Below, piece by piece: positions 45,701-56,088 of a stretch of DNA of 64,000 bases (its first letter is position 1; each line of letters starts with the position of its first letter). The position numbers and the translations under genes are program-made. The notes beneath the pieces are model-generated. The model worked only from the letters and a program-made list of their open reading frames with translations. It ran no database searches and had not been told where the DNA came from. The stretch comes from Craspedostauros australis (Eukaryota; Bacillariophyta; Bacillariophyceae; Mastogloiales; Achnanthaceae), in assembly GCA_026770025.1 (NCBI GenBank), contig JAMXDE010000015.1, forward strand, positions 558,001-622,000, read 5' to 3'.

Positions 45701-46624
45701 GGTAGTATTAGTAGAGTAGATGGCATGGACGTCCCATCCTGTTCCATGCTCATCCTATCTTCCCACAAAAGACAGATACAGGAGTCGACAAACCCGTCCA
45801 ATCGGCGCACCAGCAATGCGTTCTCATGAGCGCAGAGTACCCTCTGTCTGTTGTCACTGAGTTGGCCGTCCCTGCTTGTTTCTCCTCTTTTCGTTCCCGT
45901 CACACGACGATGCATTCTTGGTGCTAATCCGCGAAAGACGCCCGCCCCGCTTGCAGTTCGTTCACAGGAACGACCCAAAATCAAAGCCCCATAAGTGAAA
46001 TGGATGTTTCGTGCGGGATGAAAAATTTGACCGTCGCGAAGTTCTGGTTGCACTTGGTAAATCTGGACGCTTTACACATGAATGTGACGGATGGAGGACG
46101 TCGTGTTGGTGGCACAGTTGGTAACTCGAAAACGTAGCACATGGACATGCATCGGTTGGTATACGCGTTCCAATCTTGTGAAATGATAGAATTTTGGCGC
46201 CGCCATTTCACAATTTGGTGCGCATTTGTGATGTTCCCAACAAAATCGTGATAGTGCAAGGTGTCTGTGCCCAACACCAAAGACAGACGCAACCACAGAG
46301 TGGCGACAATCGCAACACAAAGGAGAGAGAATGCATCCGAACCGCATCCACCCGCACAAACGATTGTTCATAAAGACAGCACCAAGAAGCAGAACATCAG
46401 TGGACATCTACCATCGTTGCTACTCGCCACAAAACAAAAGCCAGCATCAGGCACAGCAAGCGTACTCGAAGCCAAGAGGGATCATCATCACAGCAGTGGC
46501 TCCACCCCAGGTCATTCCCGAATTGGACCACACACATCGTTCTCCTGTAGTTGCATCCGACAACAAGAATAGCAACAAGAATAGCAATAGCAAGAATAGC
46601 AATAGCAAGGATAGCAAGAAGACA
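42726..46624. other. Long gene-poor region (3.9 kb)
   Basis: No gene I can support. The longest frame is 43801..44835 (+, 344 codons, ATG start). Its first 200 codons look non-protein-like (Cys/Arg/Val-rich, CACSVVLVCVCVFVPC), while a part from ATG 44438 onward (MKQPVQQPSPIAFSLAKP then a helical, Asn-rich stretch to DLIGIHLVDVI) is more plausible and ends at a GTAAGT donor at about 44785. No convincing downstream exon was found. The small frame ending at 45506 (MSIATIDVSDVDLLGEETKL) may be a terminal exon or chance. The right end (46560-46620) has AGCAATAGCAAGAAT repeats in the 5' UTR of the next gene. Confidence 0.4.
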
Positions 46625-49600
46625 ATGCCGTCCTTCGCATCATCGTCCGCACTGCTCGGGTGCCTGATGGCATCCCTCACACTGAGCAGCATGCTGCGAA
46701 CGACGGCCGCGCAGGACGTCAGCGCCATCCGCGTGCTCTCCAGCAGCACGGGCTCCACCAACAAGATCGAATCGCTGTTCGAGATCGAATACACCAGCGC
46801 CTTCGACACCCCCGTTGGAATCGCCAAGGCCGTCAGGGCGCTCGTGGACTCGTACAACGACCTCGTGGAGGACGAATTCGCCAACCCCTTCCAGGCGGAG
46901 ATGGATGAGATGGATCTTCTGCAGGTCTTCGATGGCAACCGGCGGCTGCTGCAGGTCAGCGATGCCCTCAAGGAGCCGGATCATTCGCACCGCGCCTTGC
47001 AGACGTCCTCGGAGCCGCACGTCTACAAAGTGCGGGCCATGGGAGTTGGCACCTGCTCTGGCTGCGATTCGCTCTTCCAATTCACCAGCGACGACATGGA
47101 CGACCTCCCAACGGAAGACGAGCTCCTCGAGGCTTACGCCGATGATGTCGAAGACCTGCACCTCGGTATCAGCGTCACCGATCTGGAGGAACACCCAGAC
47201 TCCAGCGGCGGCAAGGGCAAAGGAAAGGGATCCAAGGGCGGTTCCAACGGCTCTGGCGGCAACAACGGCAACAACGGCAAGCACGGCAAGTCCCTTTCCT
47301 GCACTCCGGAGCGAAACGCCAACGACGGGTTCTCCTCCTTCTTCTTCAACCTCTTCACCAACGAACTGGCCGTCGCGCTGGGTGTCGAGGTCGCAGGAAA
47401 GGCGCTGGCTCAGGCCTACAATGAGCTCGTTCAGGAGTACGAGAATCCCTTCCAAGCCAGGATGGACGAATCCGCGATCGTCGACGAGAGCGGTCGCCGC
47501 CTGACGGACGAGGACCTCAGACGCAACCTCCAGCAGCTGCCAACCTTCACAGCCTTCTCCATCGGAATTGGATCCTGCTTCAGCTGCGGTAGCTCGTTCC
47601 GCTTCACCAACGACATCACTTTCCAGCGAGAGCTCAAGTCCAACAAGAGTGACAAGAGCGATAAGAGCGACAAGAGCACCAGCTACAGCTCACCGTCATC
47701 TCCCAGCCGAAACAGCAAGAGCGACAAGAACGGCAAGAACGGCAAGAGCTCGAAAACCAGCAAGGAATGCCCTGAGCTCCTCCCAGGCTTGCCAACTGAG
47801 GAAGAGCTCCGAGTCGCCTACGACCGCGTTCTCGTGGAGATTGCGGCGGACCAATTCGATGCCATTCTGGTGCTGGAGGAGCTTGACGCAGTAAGTAAAC
47901 TTTGTGCGCAACATGTGTCGTTGTGGCGTTGATGTGCGGTTAAGATTCCGCAAACACTTGGGCCGATGTTGGAAAGAGTGTCCATTCTCCTCTATGCTCT
48001 GGTTTGATGAGCGAACCATGGGTTGCTGTCATGCCCGAATGCCAAGCCGCAAGCCTTGTCACCAACACTCACTCTTTTCATCTTTCACCCCCATTGCGTC
48101 ACGTACTTGTTTCACCGCGGGCCACACCAACACACCGTATACACGCGCTCTTCATTACGCACACCGTCCATCCCACAGCTTCCAACCTCCCACCCAACGT
48201 TTGCGCCAACCAAGTCGACCAAAGCGCCCAAGGGCGGAGGACCCAACGGCCCGTCCGAGCCATCCATGCCATCTGGGCCATCCATGCCGTCCGGTCCATC
48301 TGGGCCATCCGGTCCATCCATGCCGTCCGGTCCATCTGGGCCATCCGGTCCATCCATGCCGTCTGGTCCATCTTCGCCAGGAAAGGGAAAGGGCAAGGGC
48401 ACCAAGTCTGGACCAACAACGCCCTCCGGTCCGTCGGGCCCATCGGGTCCGTCTGGTCCATCCGGCCCATCACACCCCACTGGCCCATCGATGACGGCTG
48501 CCCCGTCTGGCCCGTCTGGTCCATCGCACCCCACCGGCCCATCGATGACGGCCACTCCATCTGGTCCATCCGGTCCATCCGGCCCATCCTCGCCAGGAAA
48601 GGGCACCAAATCCGGACCAACAACTCCGTCCGGTCCATCCGGTCCATCCGGCCCATCCTCGCCAGGAAAGGGCACCAAATCCGGACCAGCAACTCCGTCC
48701 GGTCCATCCGGTCCATCCGGCCCGTCTTCGTCAGGAAAGGGCACCAAATCCGGACCAGCAACCCCAACTGGCAAGGGCAACAAGTCTGACTCTTCCGGCA
48801 AGGGTGCTAAATCTGATTCCTCTGGGAAGGGAGACAAGTCTGATTCTTCTGGAAAGGGCACGAAGGTGGCACCACCAAAGGAATATCCCCTCATCCGCAG
48901 CGACAAGTCATCGAAGGATTCCAAGAGCTCCGGGAAGGGTAAGGGAACCAACAAGAAAAAGAGCGACAAGAGTGGCTCACCCGCGCCATCCACGAAGAGC
49001 GGCGGCAAGAGCGCCAAATCGGAACCTTCAGGTCCATCTGGTACACCGTCTGGTGAGGGCAAAGGCAAGGGCGCAAAGGTTGCATCCTCCAAGGACTACC
49101 CGCTGATCCGCGACGACGAAGGCAAGGGTAAGGGCAAAGGTAACAAGTCAGGCCCCAGCGCACCAGCCGGGCCGTCCGGACCAACCAAGAGCAACAAATC
49201 TGAACCGTCTGGACCTTCAGGCCCATCGATGCCGTCAGGTCCTTCAGCCCCTGGCGGGCCACCAACACCATCTGGTCCTTCAGCTCCAGCCGGACCAAGC
49301 AAGAGCAACAAGTCTGGACCGTCCGGCCCGTCTGGACCCTCAGGCCCATCGATGCCGTCAGGTCCTTCAGCCCCTGGCGGACCACCAACACCATCAGGTC
49401 CTTCAGCTCCAGCCGGACCATCAGGCCCATCGATGCCAGCTGGACCAAGCAAGAGCAACAAGTCTGGACCCTCTGGACCATCCGGCCCGTCTGGTCCATC
49501 CATGCCGGCAGGACCATCTCATCCATCGGGTCCATCTCAACCATCAGGCCCATCTCAGCCATCAGGTCCATCTCAGCCATCGGGTCCATCCCACCCATCG

Positions 49601-49927
49601 GGTCCATCTCAACCATCGGGTCCATCTCAACCATCGGGTCCATCCCACCCATCAGGTCCATCTCAACCATCGGGTCCATCGATGCCATCAAACCCATCTG
49701 GCCCATCAATGCCATCTGGACCAAGCCCCAAGGGTCCATCTCACCCATCGGGTCCATCCCAACCTTCTAGTCCTACAGGGCCATCGCAACCAGCGGGCCC
49801 ATCCGGCCCATCAGCCCCGGGCAAGGGCGCCAAGGCATCGTCGGGCAGGGACTACCCGCTGATCCGTGAAAGCGACGAATCAAAGAGCACCAAGGATAGC
49901 TCACGCCGTCGTGTGCGTTTGGCTTAG
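46625..49927 (+). CDS. Secreted protein with duplicated N-terminal domain and collagen-like Gly-Pro-Ser / Lys-Ser-rich region, 2 exons
   Basis: Proposed join 46625..47890, 48179..49927, 1004 aa. The intron (GTAAGT to CATCCCACAG, phase 0) joins LVLEELDA to LPTSHPTFAPTKSTK. A signal peptide (SSALLGCLMASLTLSSMLRTT, cleavage near TAA) begins it. Exon 1 has an internal duplication: SYNDLVEDEFANPFQAEMDE / AYNELVQEYENPFQARMDES, then GTCSGCDSLFQFTSDD / GSCFSCGSSFRFTND, then LPTEDELLEAYADDVEDL / LPTEEELRVAYDRVLVEI. Exon 2 is dominated by Gly-Pro-Ser triplets with Met, Gln, His or Ala variants, broken by GKGTKSG and SDSSGKGDKSDSS clusters that resemble silaffin Lys/Ser motifs. A module ending in [KR][DE]YPLIR occurs three times (about residues 656, 727, 979). 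It probably acts outside the cell or in the silica deposition vesicle as a wall or matrix protein. Family unknown to me. Confidence 0.82.
48248..49830 (+). repeat. Gly-Pro-Ser coding repeat array
   Basis: Degenerate 9-bp units (GGTCCATCx / GGCCCATCx) and higher-order units of 18-45 bp encode long (Gly-Pro-Ser)n runs in the secreted protein. The 49500-49700 part is a purer array of GGTCCATCTCAACCATCG-type 18-mers (GPSQPS / GPSHPS), suggesting recent unequal exchange. Confidence 0.9.
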
Positions 49928-51733
49928 AAAAAGGTGTGGTACGAGTGTTCCATGGCACAGCACAGCTAGAGACAATGAACAAAACAACCGCGCCGCCAGT
50001 GGCATAAGCATGAAGGCGGAAGCAAACGAGCCACCTGCCAGTTTCATCTCTCTCTGAGAGAAAAGGTCTTCATCCTGTAAATGTATACTATTCCTATTAA
50101 TGTTCTCATCGTTACGATTCAAACTTGGTAGGATCTGTTGACAACATGTTATATTTGTATTTGAAGGTCAGCCGCAGCGTACGGGCACGGACGCGTGCAT
50201 TTCTTTCGTCCATTGGTTCATCCCTCCGGTGCAAACGCCAATCAAAACGCATCTCTCTGTTGCTGCCGGTATTGTTGTTTGTTTCGTGTTCGGTCTAATG
50301 TTACAGTTTTAATTACTGGGTCTACAAATTGGATGAATCGCAATGTCCAATCCATGTAGTGGCACGGTCCACGAGGAAGAGCAACGCGCAGGACGAGGAA
50401 TGTTCAAGATTGCTCGAATGCTTGTTGTTGCCCTTGCACCTCTATTTGATCGTGCTTTGGGGTTTTGTTTTTCGAATGTGTTGCGTTGGCGTGGAGTCCC
50501 AGCATGTGCGGTCAACAATCAGCGTCATGCTGAAGGCTGGTCTCCAGGCGGGTTCACACACAGATTCTTCTATTTCTCTGCGGTTTTCTGTATTGGTGGT
50601 GGTGGATATGTAGGTCGACAATGGACTGTCAACCTAACGGGATGGATGCACGGTTCGTGCTTGGTGGCGCACAAACTGCAGAGAATGCATCTTGGGTGGT
50701 GGCGGCGCTGGTATTGGCGGGCATGACACGGCGGATCGAGACGTTTCGTATGTGCTGATCGTGCGCATTTGATTCTCGGCCTCATCGATGATGGATGTAA
50801 CACCTGCTCCGTTCGGCGGGGCGACTGGATGATGTCCTCGTCAGGACGCGGAGGGTGGCGCGTTGCACGTACCTCAGCGTTGCTGTCGTTCAATCGGGCG
50901 GATGGAGCCTGCTGAAGGCCGACGCAAGAGCGTGCGACGGACGAAGCTCGGCATCTCAAGCCGTTGGTCGATGGCTTGCATGCGTTGGGACGGTGTCGGT
51001 CGTTTCCTGATCCGTAGATGCTGAACAACCGGCCAGGTGGATGTGACGAAGCATGGTCCGGGTATCTGGATACTGGTTGCAAGCAGGAGACCGGAGGCCT
51101 CGCGCTTCTCTGGCACATTCGCTGCACTGGCATGTGATGCGTGTTGGAGTTCGTGCAGGCAGCCATACTGATGGGGCGTCATCCATGGCTGGACCTCTGT
51201 TCAGCAGCAGCTTTGTTGCGCCTGATGGCAAGTCGCGCGAGGGAATGGGACTGCACATGGATGCTGCAGCAGCAGCCGCTGCTGTGGAGAGGGTATCGCG
51301 ACACTCCGGGGTCTGACTGCGTGCGTCACGGACTATCGCGTCCTTCCTCACATGAAACCGAGGCGAGCCCCAGCACGAACCGGAGCCAAGTCGGTTTGTG
51401 CACTGCCGTCCTGTCCATTTGCCTGACCATCCTTCTTCTTTGTGCTCTGGTCTACCCACATGTGCCACACCCTGGTCCATGTATCATTTGGCCTTCTGAC
51501 CTTGCCTTCCTCCCAGTGCTGCCATGCCATTGGCTTGATGCTGCAGCAGCAAGAGTGGATCATGGTCCACAGGTGTGGCTCGGCTGACGACAGCGTCTCC
51601 TCGATCACGTCTGAGGGGAGGAGTTGCCGATGCTTAAATGCAAGGCGAGGCATGCAATGCCATCGTAGAGTGCGATGCGAGGCGTGTAATTCAGTCGGGG
51701 CGATGGATGTTGTGGAGGCGTGGAGACCTAGAG
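49928..51733. other. Intergenic region
   Basis: No supportable gene. CTCTCTCTGAGAGA at about 50047-50060 can form a small hairpin about 120 bp after the preceding stop codon. Confidence 0.5.
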
Positions 51734-52060
51734 CTATACAGCCGTGCTCTGTGACCGTTGCGGCACGCCCCGCCTCGGCGGTTTGCGCAGACCTGCCGTG
51801 CCTTCGCGACTGGAACCCGCACGTTTGAGAGCCCCGACGCTGTTGGAGAAGGTGAGGCTGCCCTTGCGACCTTCCAGCGTGACGATGGAGCTCCTGGACT
51901 CCTTGAGGCCGCGCTCGTCCGGTGGCAGTCTGGCCTTGGGCCTGGCGTTGTCGCCATCAGCACCGTCGGAAGCATCATTGTCGCCGCCGTTGGCTGCGGA
52001 ATCTGATGGCTCTTCTGCGGAGCCCCTTTCGAGGGCCTGCCTCATTTCACTCAGCGTCAT
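51734..52060 (-). CDS. Small Ser/Arg-rich protein or first exon, unknown function
   Basis: ATG-started frame of 108 aa (MTLSEMRQALERGSAEEPSD...). It is disordered but protein-like: Asp/Ala/Gly-rich centre, then SLTFSNSVGALKRAGSSREG and RKPPRRGVPQRSQS. The last block (two basic residues, Gly-Val, then R-S-x-S) resembles short repeated basic motifs of disordered diatom proteins. C-ending codon preference also fits. It may be complete, or the first exon of a longer gene running toward lower coordinates; I found no clear downstream exon. Confidence 0.45.
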   Translation of the reverse strand: MTLSEMRQALERGSAEEPSDSAANGGDNDASDGADGDNARPKARLPPDERGLKESRSSIVTLEGRKGSLTFSNSVGALKRAGSSREGTAGLRKPPRRGVPQRSQSTAV

Positions 52061-54774
52061 ATGCGGGAGGGACAGTCACGAGGGCAAGTGCGCTGGCAGT
52101 TGCACGGGGTGGAGCTGTGACGTGGTGCGCTGCGTTGTGCTGCGTTCCGTTGCTCCGTGTTGCTGTCCGATGCTCTGCTCTACGTTTGGTCCTGGATGGG
52201 GCGGACAGAATGAGAGGGACCTGCTGTGTCAGCTGCTTCGGCTTCCAGAGTGTGGAGACGTGACAGGTCTACTCTGGCTGTTCGTAGTGGACGAAGTGTG
52301 CGAGCGTGAAGTCCGAAAACGACGCTGAGGCTTCTGCGACGATGTGTTGCTGGGTGGAGACGTGGACGTGGATGCGCGACTTTGCAGGAATGTGTGTTCG
52401 CAGTTCTCCAACAGATGGTCTTGGGCGGAGTTTGCGCACACGTTGCCTCAGTCAGACAGTTGAGTTGATTGGCCGTTCCGTTCGTTGATCGGTTGAGAGC
52501 TGTTGATGGTGCTGCTGATTCCGGAGAGCTACTATCTGATGGAGACGATTCTTGTATCGTGGAGCACTTCGGATGTGCTTTGCCTTAATCGCCTTGGATG
52601 GTGTGCGTCTAGAAGCCTCTGCTTATTGGTACAAGGACTTGTCTGCGTTGAAGTACCCGCCTGCTGATGGTGTGGGCCGTGCTCCTGACGGCACTGTTGC
52701 GTTGTGCAGTGTCCGAGAGCGCTCTCCGCTCGTGAAGGACGATGCCGTCTCTGGTAGCGAAGGCCGAAGGGTGAAACGATCCGTGACGCGTCGGAGGTTG
52801 CGACCGGTGTGAGCAAGTGAGTGTGGGTCCCTTGGCTGCGATCCTGCCTCTCTCTGGCTGTGGCCTCCCTCTGTTTTTGTGCAGGCGGTCTTCGCTGTCG
52901 TCTTTCTTGCACGCGGCGTTTCTCGTTGGTCGTTGATTGGCGGACAGGACACAATGCCACTGGGCAACACGAAGACGCAGGGACCGATAACGTGCAGCGT
53001 GTGATGGCGCGAGGACAAGCGGTGAAGCCGGTTCTGGAGCGGGCGCAGTGAAACCGTTTTCGGCTGGTTGGTTGGTTGGTTGGCGGGATGTCGATCGTCG
53101 TTGCTCTGTTGGACTCTCGTTGAGATGGCAGCAAGCCTCCTGCTCTTGTGCTGTTGTTGTTGATGCCTTCGATGCCTTTGATGCCTTTGTTGGCGTTGGT
53201 GATTGTATCCGTAGAGTATCGATGTTCTTGCTTACTCGTGGGGTGTCGCCGCTACTGTGTGTTTCGGCCCTTGCGTGGTTGTGTCGGTTTACTATCGTTA
53301 CTCGTCCTCGTTATCCATACTCGTGCCTGTTATCCATACTCGCGCTCTACTCGTACTTACTGGTACTGCTTGTGTTGCGCGTTGTTGTTGCCTCCCCTGT
53401 CTTGGTTGTCGTTTCTTGCTCGTTCCTTGGCGCAAGGGTGCTTCACGCGTGCTCTCGCTCTGCCTCCCACGAGCTACTCGTGCTTTCTGGCCCACTCCCT
53501 CTTTGTCCCGTGGTTGGCGCCCTGGATCGTGGCGAGACAACCACCTCCACCGCCACCACAACACACACAACACAGCACGATGCAAAAACGCCAAGGGGAA
53601 GACCAAAAAGCGGACTGGTGTGCGGCGTTTGTCACAGTGTCGCTGGAATCTCTGTTGCTCCTCTCTCCCGCCTCTCGCATTCTCGTGTTGTCACTGACCT
53701 CCCTTACTCGCAGACGCGAAACTGCGACATTCCGGGCGCACGCACAGACCATCGCAAGCCAACGCACAGAAGAATCCACCAGAGCCTGCCTGCCTGATTA
53801 GTGCGTGTTGATTGGCTGAAACAGTTCGGTAGAATAGGACCAGCAGAATATCCAAATATGTTTGAGAATGACAGGATACATAGCCAATGACCATCCTGCA
53901 AACAGGACCAGCCAAACGCTGACGTCATGGTCATCACGAGCACCCTTTTCGGTACCGTTGACATCACGATCCCTTCTTTTTGAGTACCACACAATTGGTA
54001 GTTGTTCGGTCTCTTCCAATTCTGTCCTTCGACAGTTGTCCCCCACATGACGTGGGATCCACCAACACGAACAGAAGGTGGAACTTTCCAAACACACACC
54101 ACACCACACGCCACCAACACAAACACGAACAAGAGAGAGAGAGAGAGAGCAAGATGACGATGATGGAAGAATCGAACGGAACAAACGCAAACGCAAACGC
54201 AAACCACAACATCTTCCTTCGCGATCTCAAAAACAACTCACCACCACTCATTCGCATCGCATGAAATCAGTGGATTCACATTGGATCGACACAGCACTCT
54301 GCGAACCACCACAAAGGCATCAAGCAACATTCCATCACCCACGCAGATACGTACGTACAAGCACGATCTATTGCACAAGGAAAGAGGCAGTGCTGTTGGA
54401 CCACGTACTCTTTGGAGCAAGTAAGCTGAAAAGCGGAATGTGATGGTGTGCAAAGGTCGCAAGAGTATCTACTCTATGATTGGATGACATCACACATCGG
54501 ATTGCAGTTGCCCGCTTTCCTATTATGCATTCGTATTAGTACAGCATTACTCGAGAGCACTCTGCTCCATCTTCATGCACCGTTCATCCGTTCATGCATG
54601 CATCCATGCACTCATTCATTCCGACTGTATCTCATCTCTCTTCGTCTTTCTCTCGTTCAATCTTCCTATTCATCGACCGCATCCTCTTGTTGAGCAGATT
54701 GAAGCAACCAAACACTCACGTACCCACGGTAACACAAGCATAGCTCGTGCTCGCAATCACATCACACAGCCACC
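52061..54774. other. Long gene-poor region (2.7 kb)
   Basis: No gene recognised. Frames up to 250 codons (for example 53048-53797 +) are Val/Leu/Cys/Arg-rich and overlap in all frames, as expected for low-complexity DNA. A GA run lies at 54132-54149. A 36-codon frame follows (about 54153, MTMMEESNGTNANANANHNI...) which I cannot evaluate. The right end is the 5' region of GrpE. Confidence 0.5.
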
Positions 54775-55641
54775 ATGATGCTTTCAAAATCAACACGGAG
54801 ACTCGTCGCCTCCTCGCAGTGGCAGTCGACGGCTGCCCGATCCCTGTCGGCGTGGATACCTTCTGCTGCGGCACCATCGGCTCGTCGTCTTCGTCAGGAT
54901 TCTGCGTCAATGCACAACCACAGAATGATGAGCCAATTATCGACACCATTCTCCATGGGCGCATCATTTTCAGCACCCGAGACAACCGCGTCAGGCATTC
55001 CAAGAAGTAGCAATGCCCGTTTCTTTGCTTCGTCGTCCGACGCAGACAAAAAGGAAGGCGACGACGCCAAGACGACGGACGAGGCCGATGCCACGGCCAC
55101 AGATGAAACCAAAACCGAGGACGAAGCCGCAACCGAGGAGGAAGCCGTGGATGAAAAGGAGATCGAATTGAAGCAACTCAAGGAGAAGGTGTCGGAATTG
55201 GAGCAGCGACTCCTGCGTTCTTATGCCGAGCAGGAAAACATCCGCAGCATCGCCAAGCGCGATGTCCAATCGGCCCGCGACTTTTCCATTAAGAAATTTG
55301 CCAAGACCCTGCTCGATGTCTCCGACAACCTGTCGCGCGCCCTGGATGCCGTGCCGGAAGAATTGCGCAAGGATACCGAGCACCATGCCGTGCTGGCCGC
55401 GCTCTACGAAGGCATCGAAATGACGGAGAACGGTCTCCTCAAGTCGTTCGGACAGAATGGTTTGACCAAGTTTTGCGAGGAACCCGGCGACGTCTTCGAT
55501 CCCACCAAGCACGAGGCGTTGTTCGAGTATCCGGATCCGGAAAAGGAGCCAGGCACCGTGGGGCAGGTCATGAAGGTCGGATTCATGCTCAACAGCCGTG
55601 TGTTGCGACCCGCGGAAGTCGGCATCATCAAGAAGGCATAG
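54775..55641 (+). CDS. MGE1: Mitochondrial GrpE nucleotide-exchange factor
   Basis: Intronless CDS of 288 aa. It is the exchange factor for mitochondrial Hsp70, releasing ADP during protein import and folding in the matrix. The N-terminal 80 residues are basic, Ser/Arg-rich and lack acidic residues (MMLSKSTRRLVASSQWQST), as in a mitochondrial transit peptide, ending around ARFFASSSDAD. An acidic Thr/Asp/Glu linker precedes the long GrpE helix (LKQLKEKVSELEQRLLRSYA then ENIRSIAKRDVQSARDF), the four-helix dimer region (KTLLDVSDNLSRALDAV) and the C-terminal beta domain (GDVFDPTKHEALFEYP, GTVGQVMKVGFMLNSRVLRP). Length and motif order match eukaryotic Mge1. A plastid GrpE is the alternative, but no signal peptide precedes the transit-like region. 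Confidence 0.92.
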   Translation: MMLSKSTRRLVASSQWQSTAARSLSAWIPSAAAPSARRLRQDSASMHNHRMMSQLSTPFSMGASFSAPETTASGIPRSSNARFFASSSDADKKEGDDAKTTDEADATATDETKTEDEAATEEEAVDEKEIELKQLKEKVSELEQRLLRSYAEQENIRSIAKRDVQSARDFSIKKFAKTLLDVSDNLSRALDAVPEELRKDTEHHAVLAALYEGIEMTENGLLKSFGQNGLTKFCEEPGDVFDPTKHEALFEYPDPEKEPGTVGQVMKVGFMLNSRVLRPAEVGIIKKA

Positions 55642-56088
55642 AGATGTGTAGCGTGGAGTGGAGTGAAATGAAAGGAAAGGAGAAATGGAGTGTGTATCCA
55701 TGCTTCTGATTCATCACAGACCACCGCATGGTGCTAGTGTATGAATGCCCCAACCGATCCAGTAGTATACATACTTTAGCATTTCGTGACACCAGCAAAC
55801 TACAGCATCGTGGGAATCACCGAGAGTCTGATGAAAGTAATAGTGTCAATACTATGAGTGGTGGAGCAAACAATCACCACTGAAATGAAGCGTCCGCGTT
55901 GGAAAAAAAACAAGAGGTTGCCCGCACTCTGCTGATTTCCACGGCAGAAACAGCAACAGCTGGAGACTGCTGTCCTCATGATGTCTCTTGATGCCGCGCA
56001 ACATCCATAAACAGCACTACTCTTACGTAGAGTTCTTTACTCTCCTTTAATCCATACCGATTCCTCCACTCATGCAATGAGTACGACA
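55642..56088. other. Convergent intergenic region
   Basis: 3' flanks of GrpE (+) and the possibly myristoylated protein (-). AGTAGTATACATACT near 55760 is a near-palindrome. Nothing else recognised. Confidence 0.5.

Noticed and set aside
48112..49092. Minus-strand frames opposite the GPS repeats (GPDGPDGPD-type)
   Set aside because: They arise from the repeat nature of the plus-strand GPS codons; no start context, signal or domain.
53048..53797. 250-codon plus-strand frame in the 52-54.7 kb gap
   Set aside because: Val/Leu/Ser/Arg-rich with equally open overlapping frames on both strands, and no recognisable motif.
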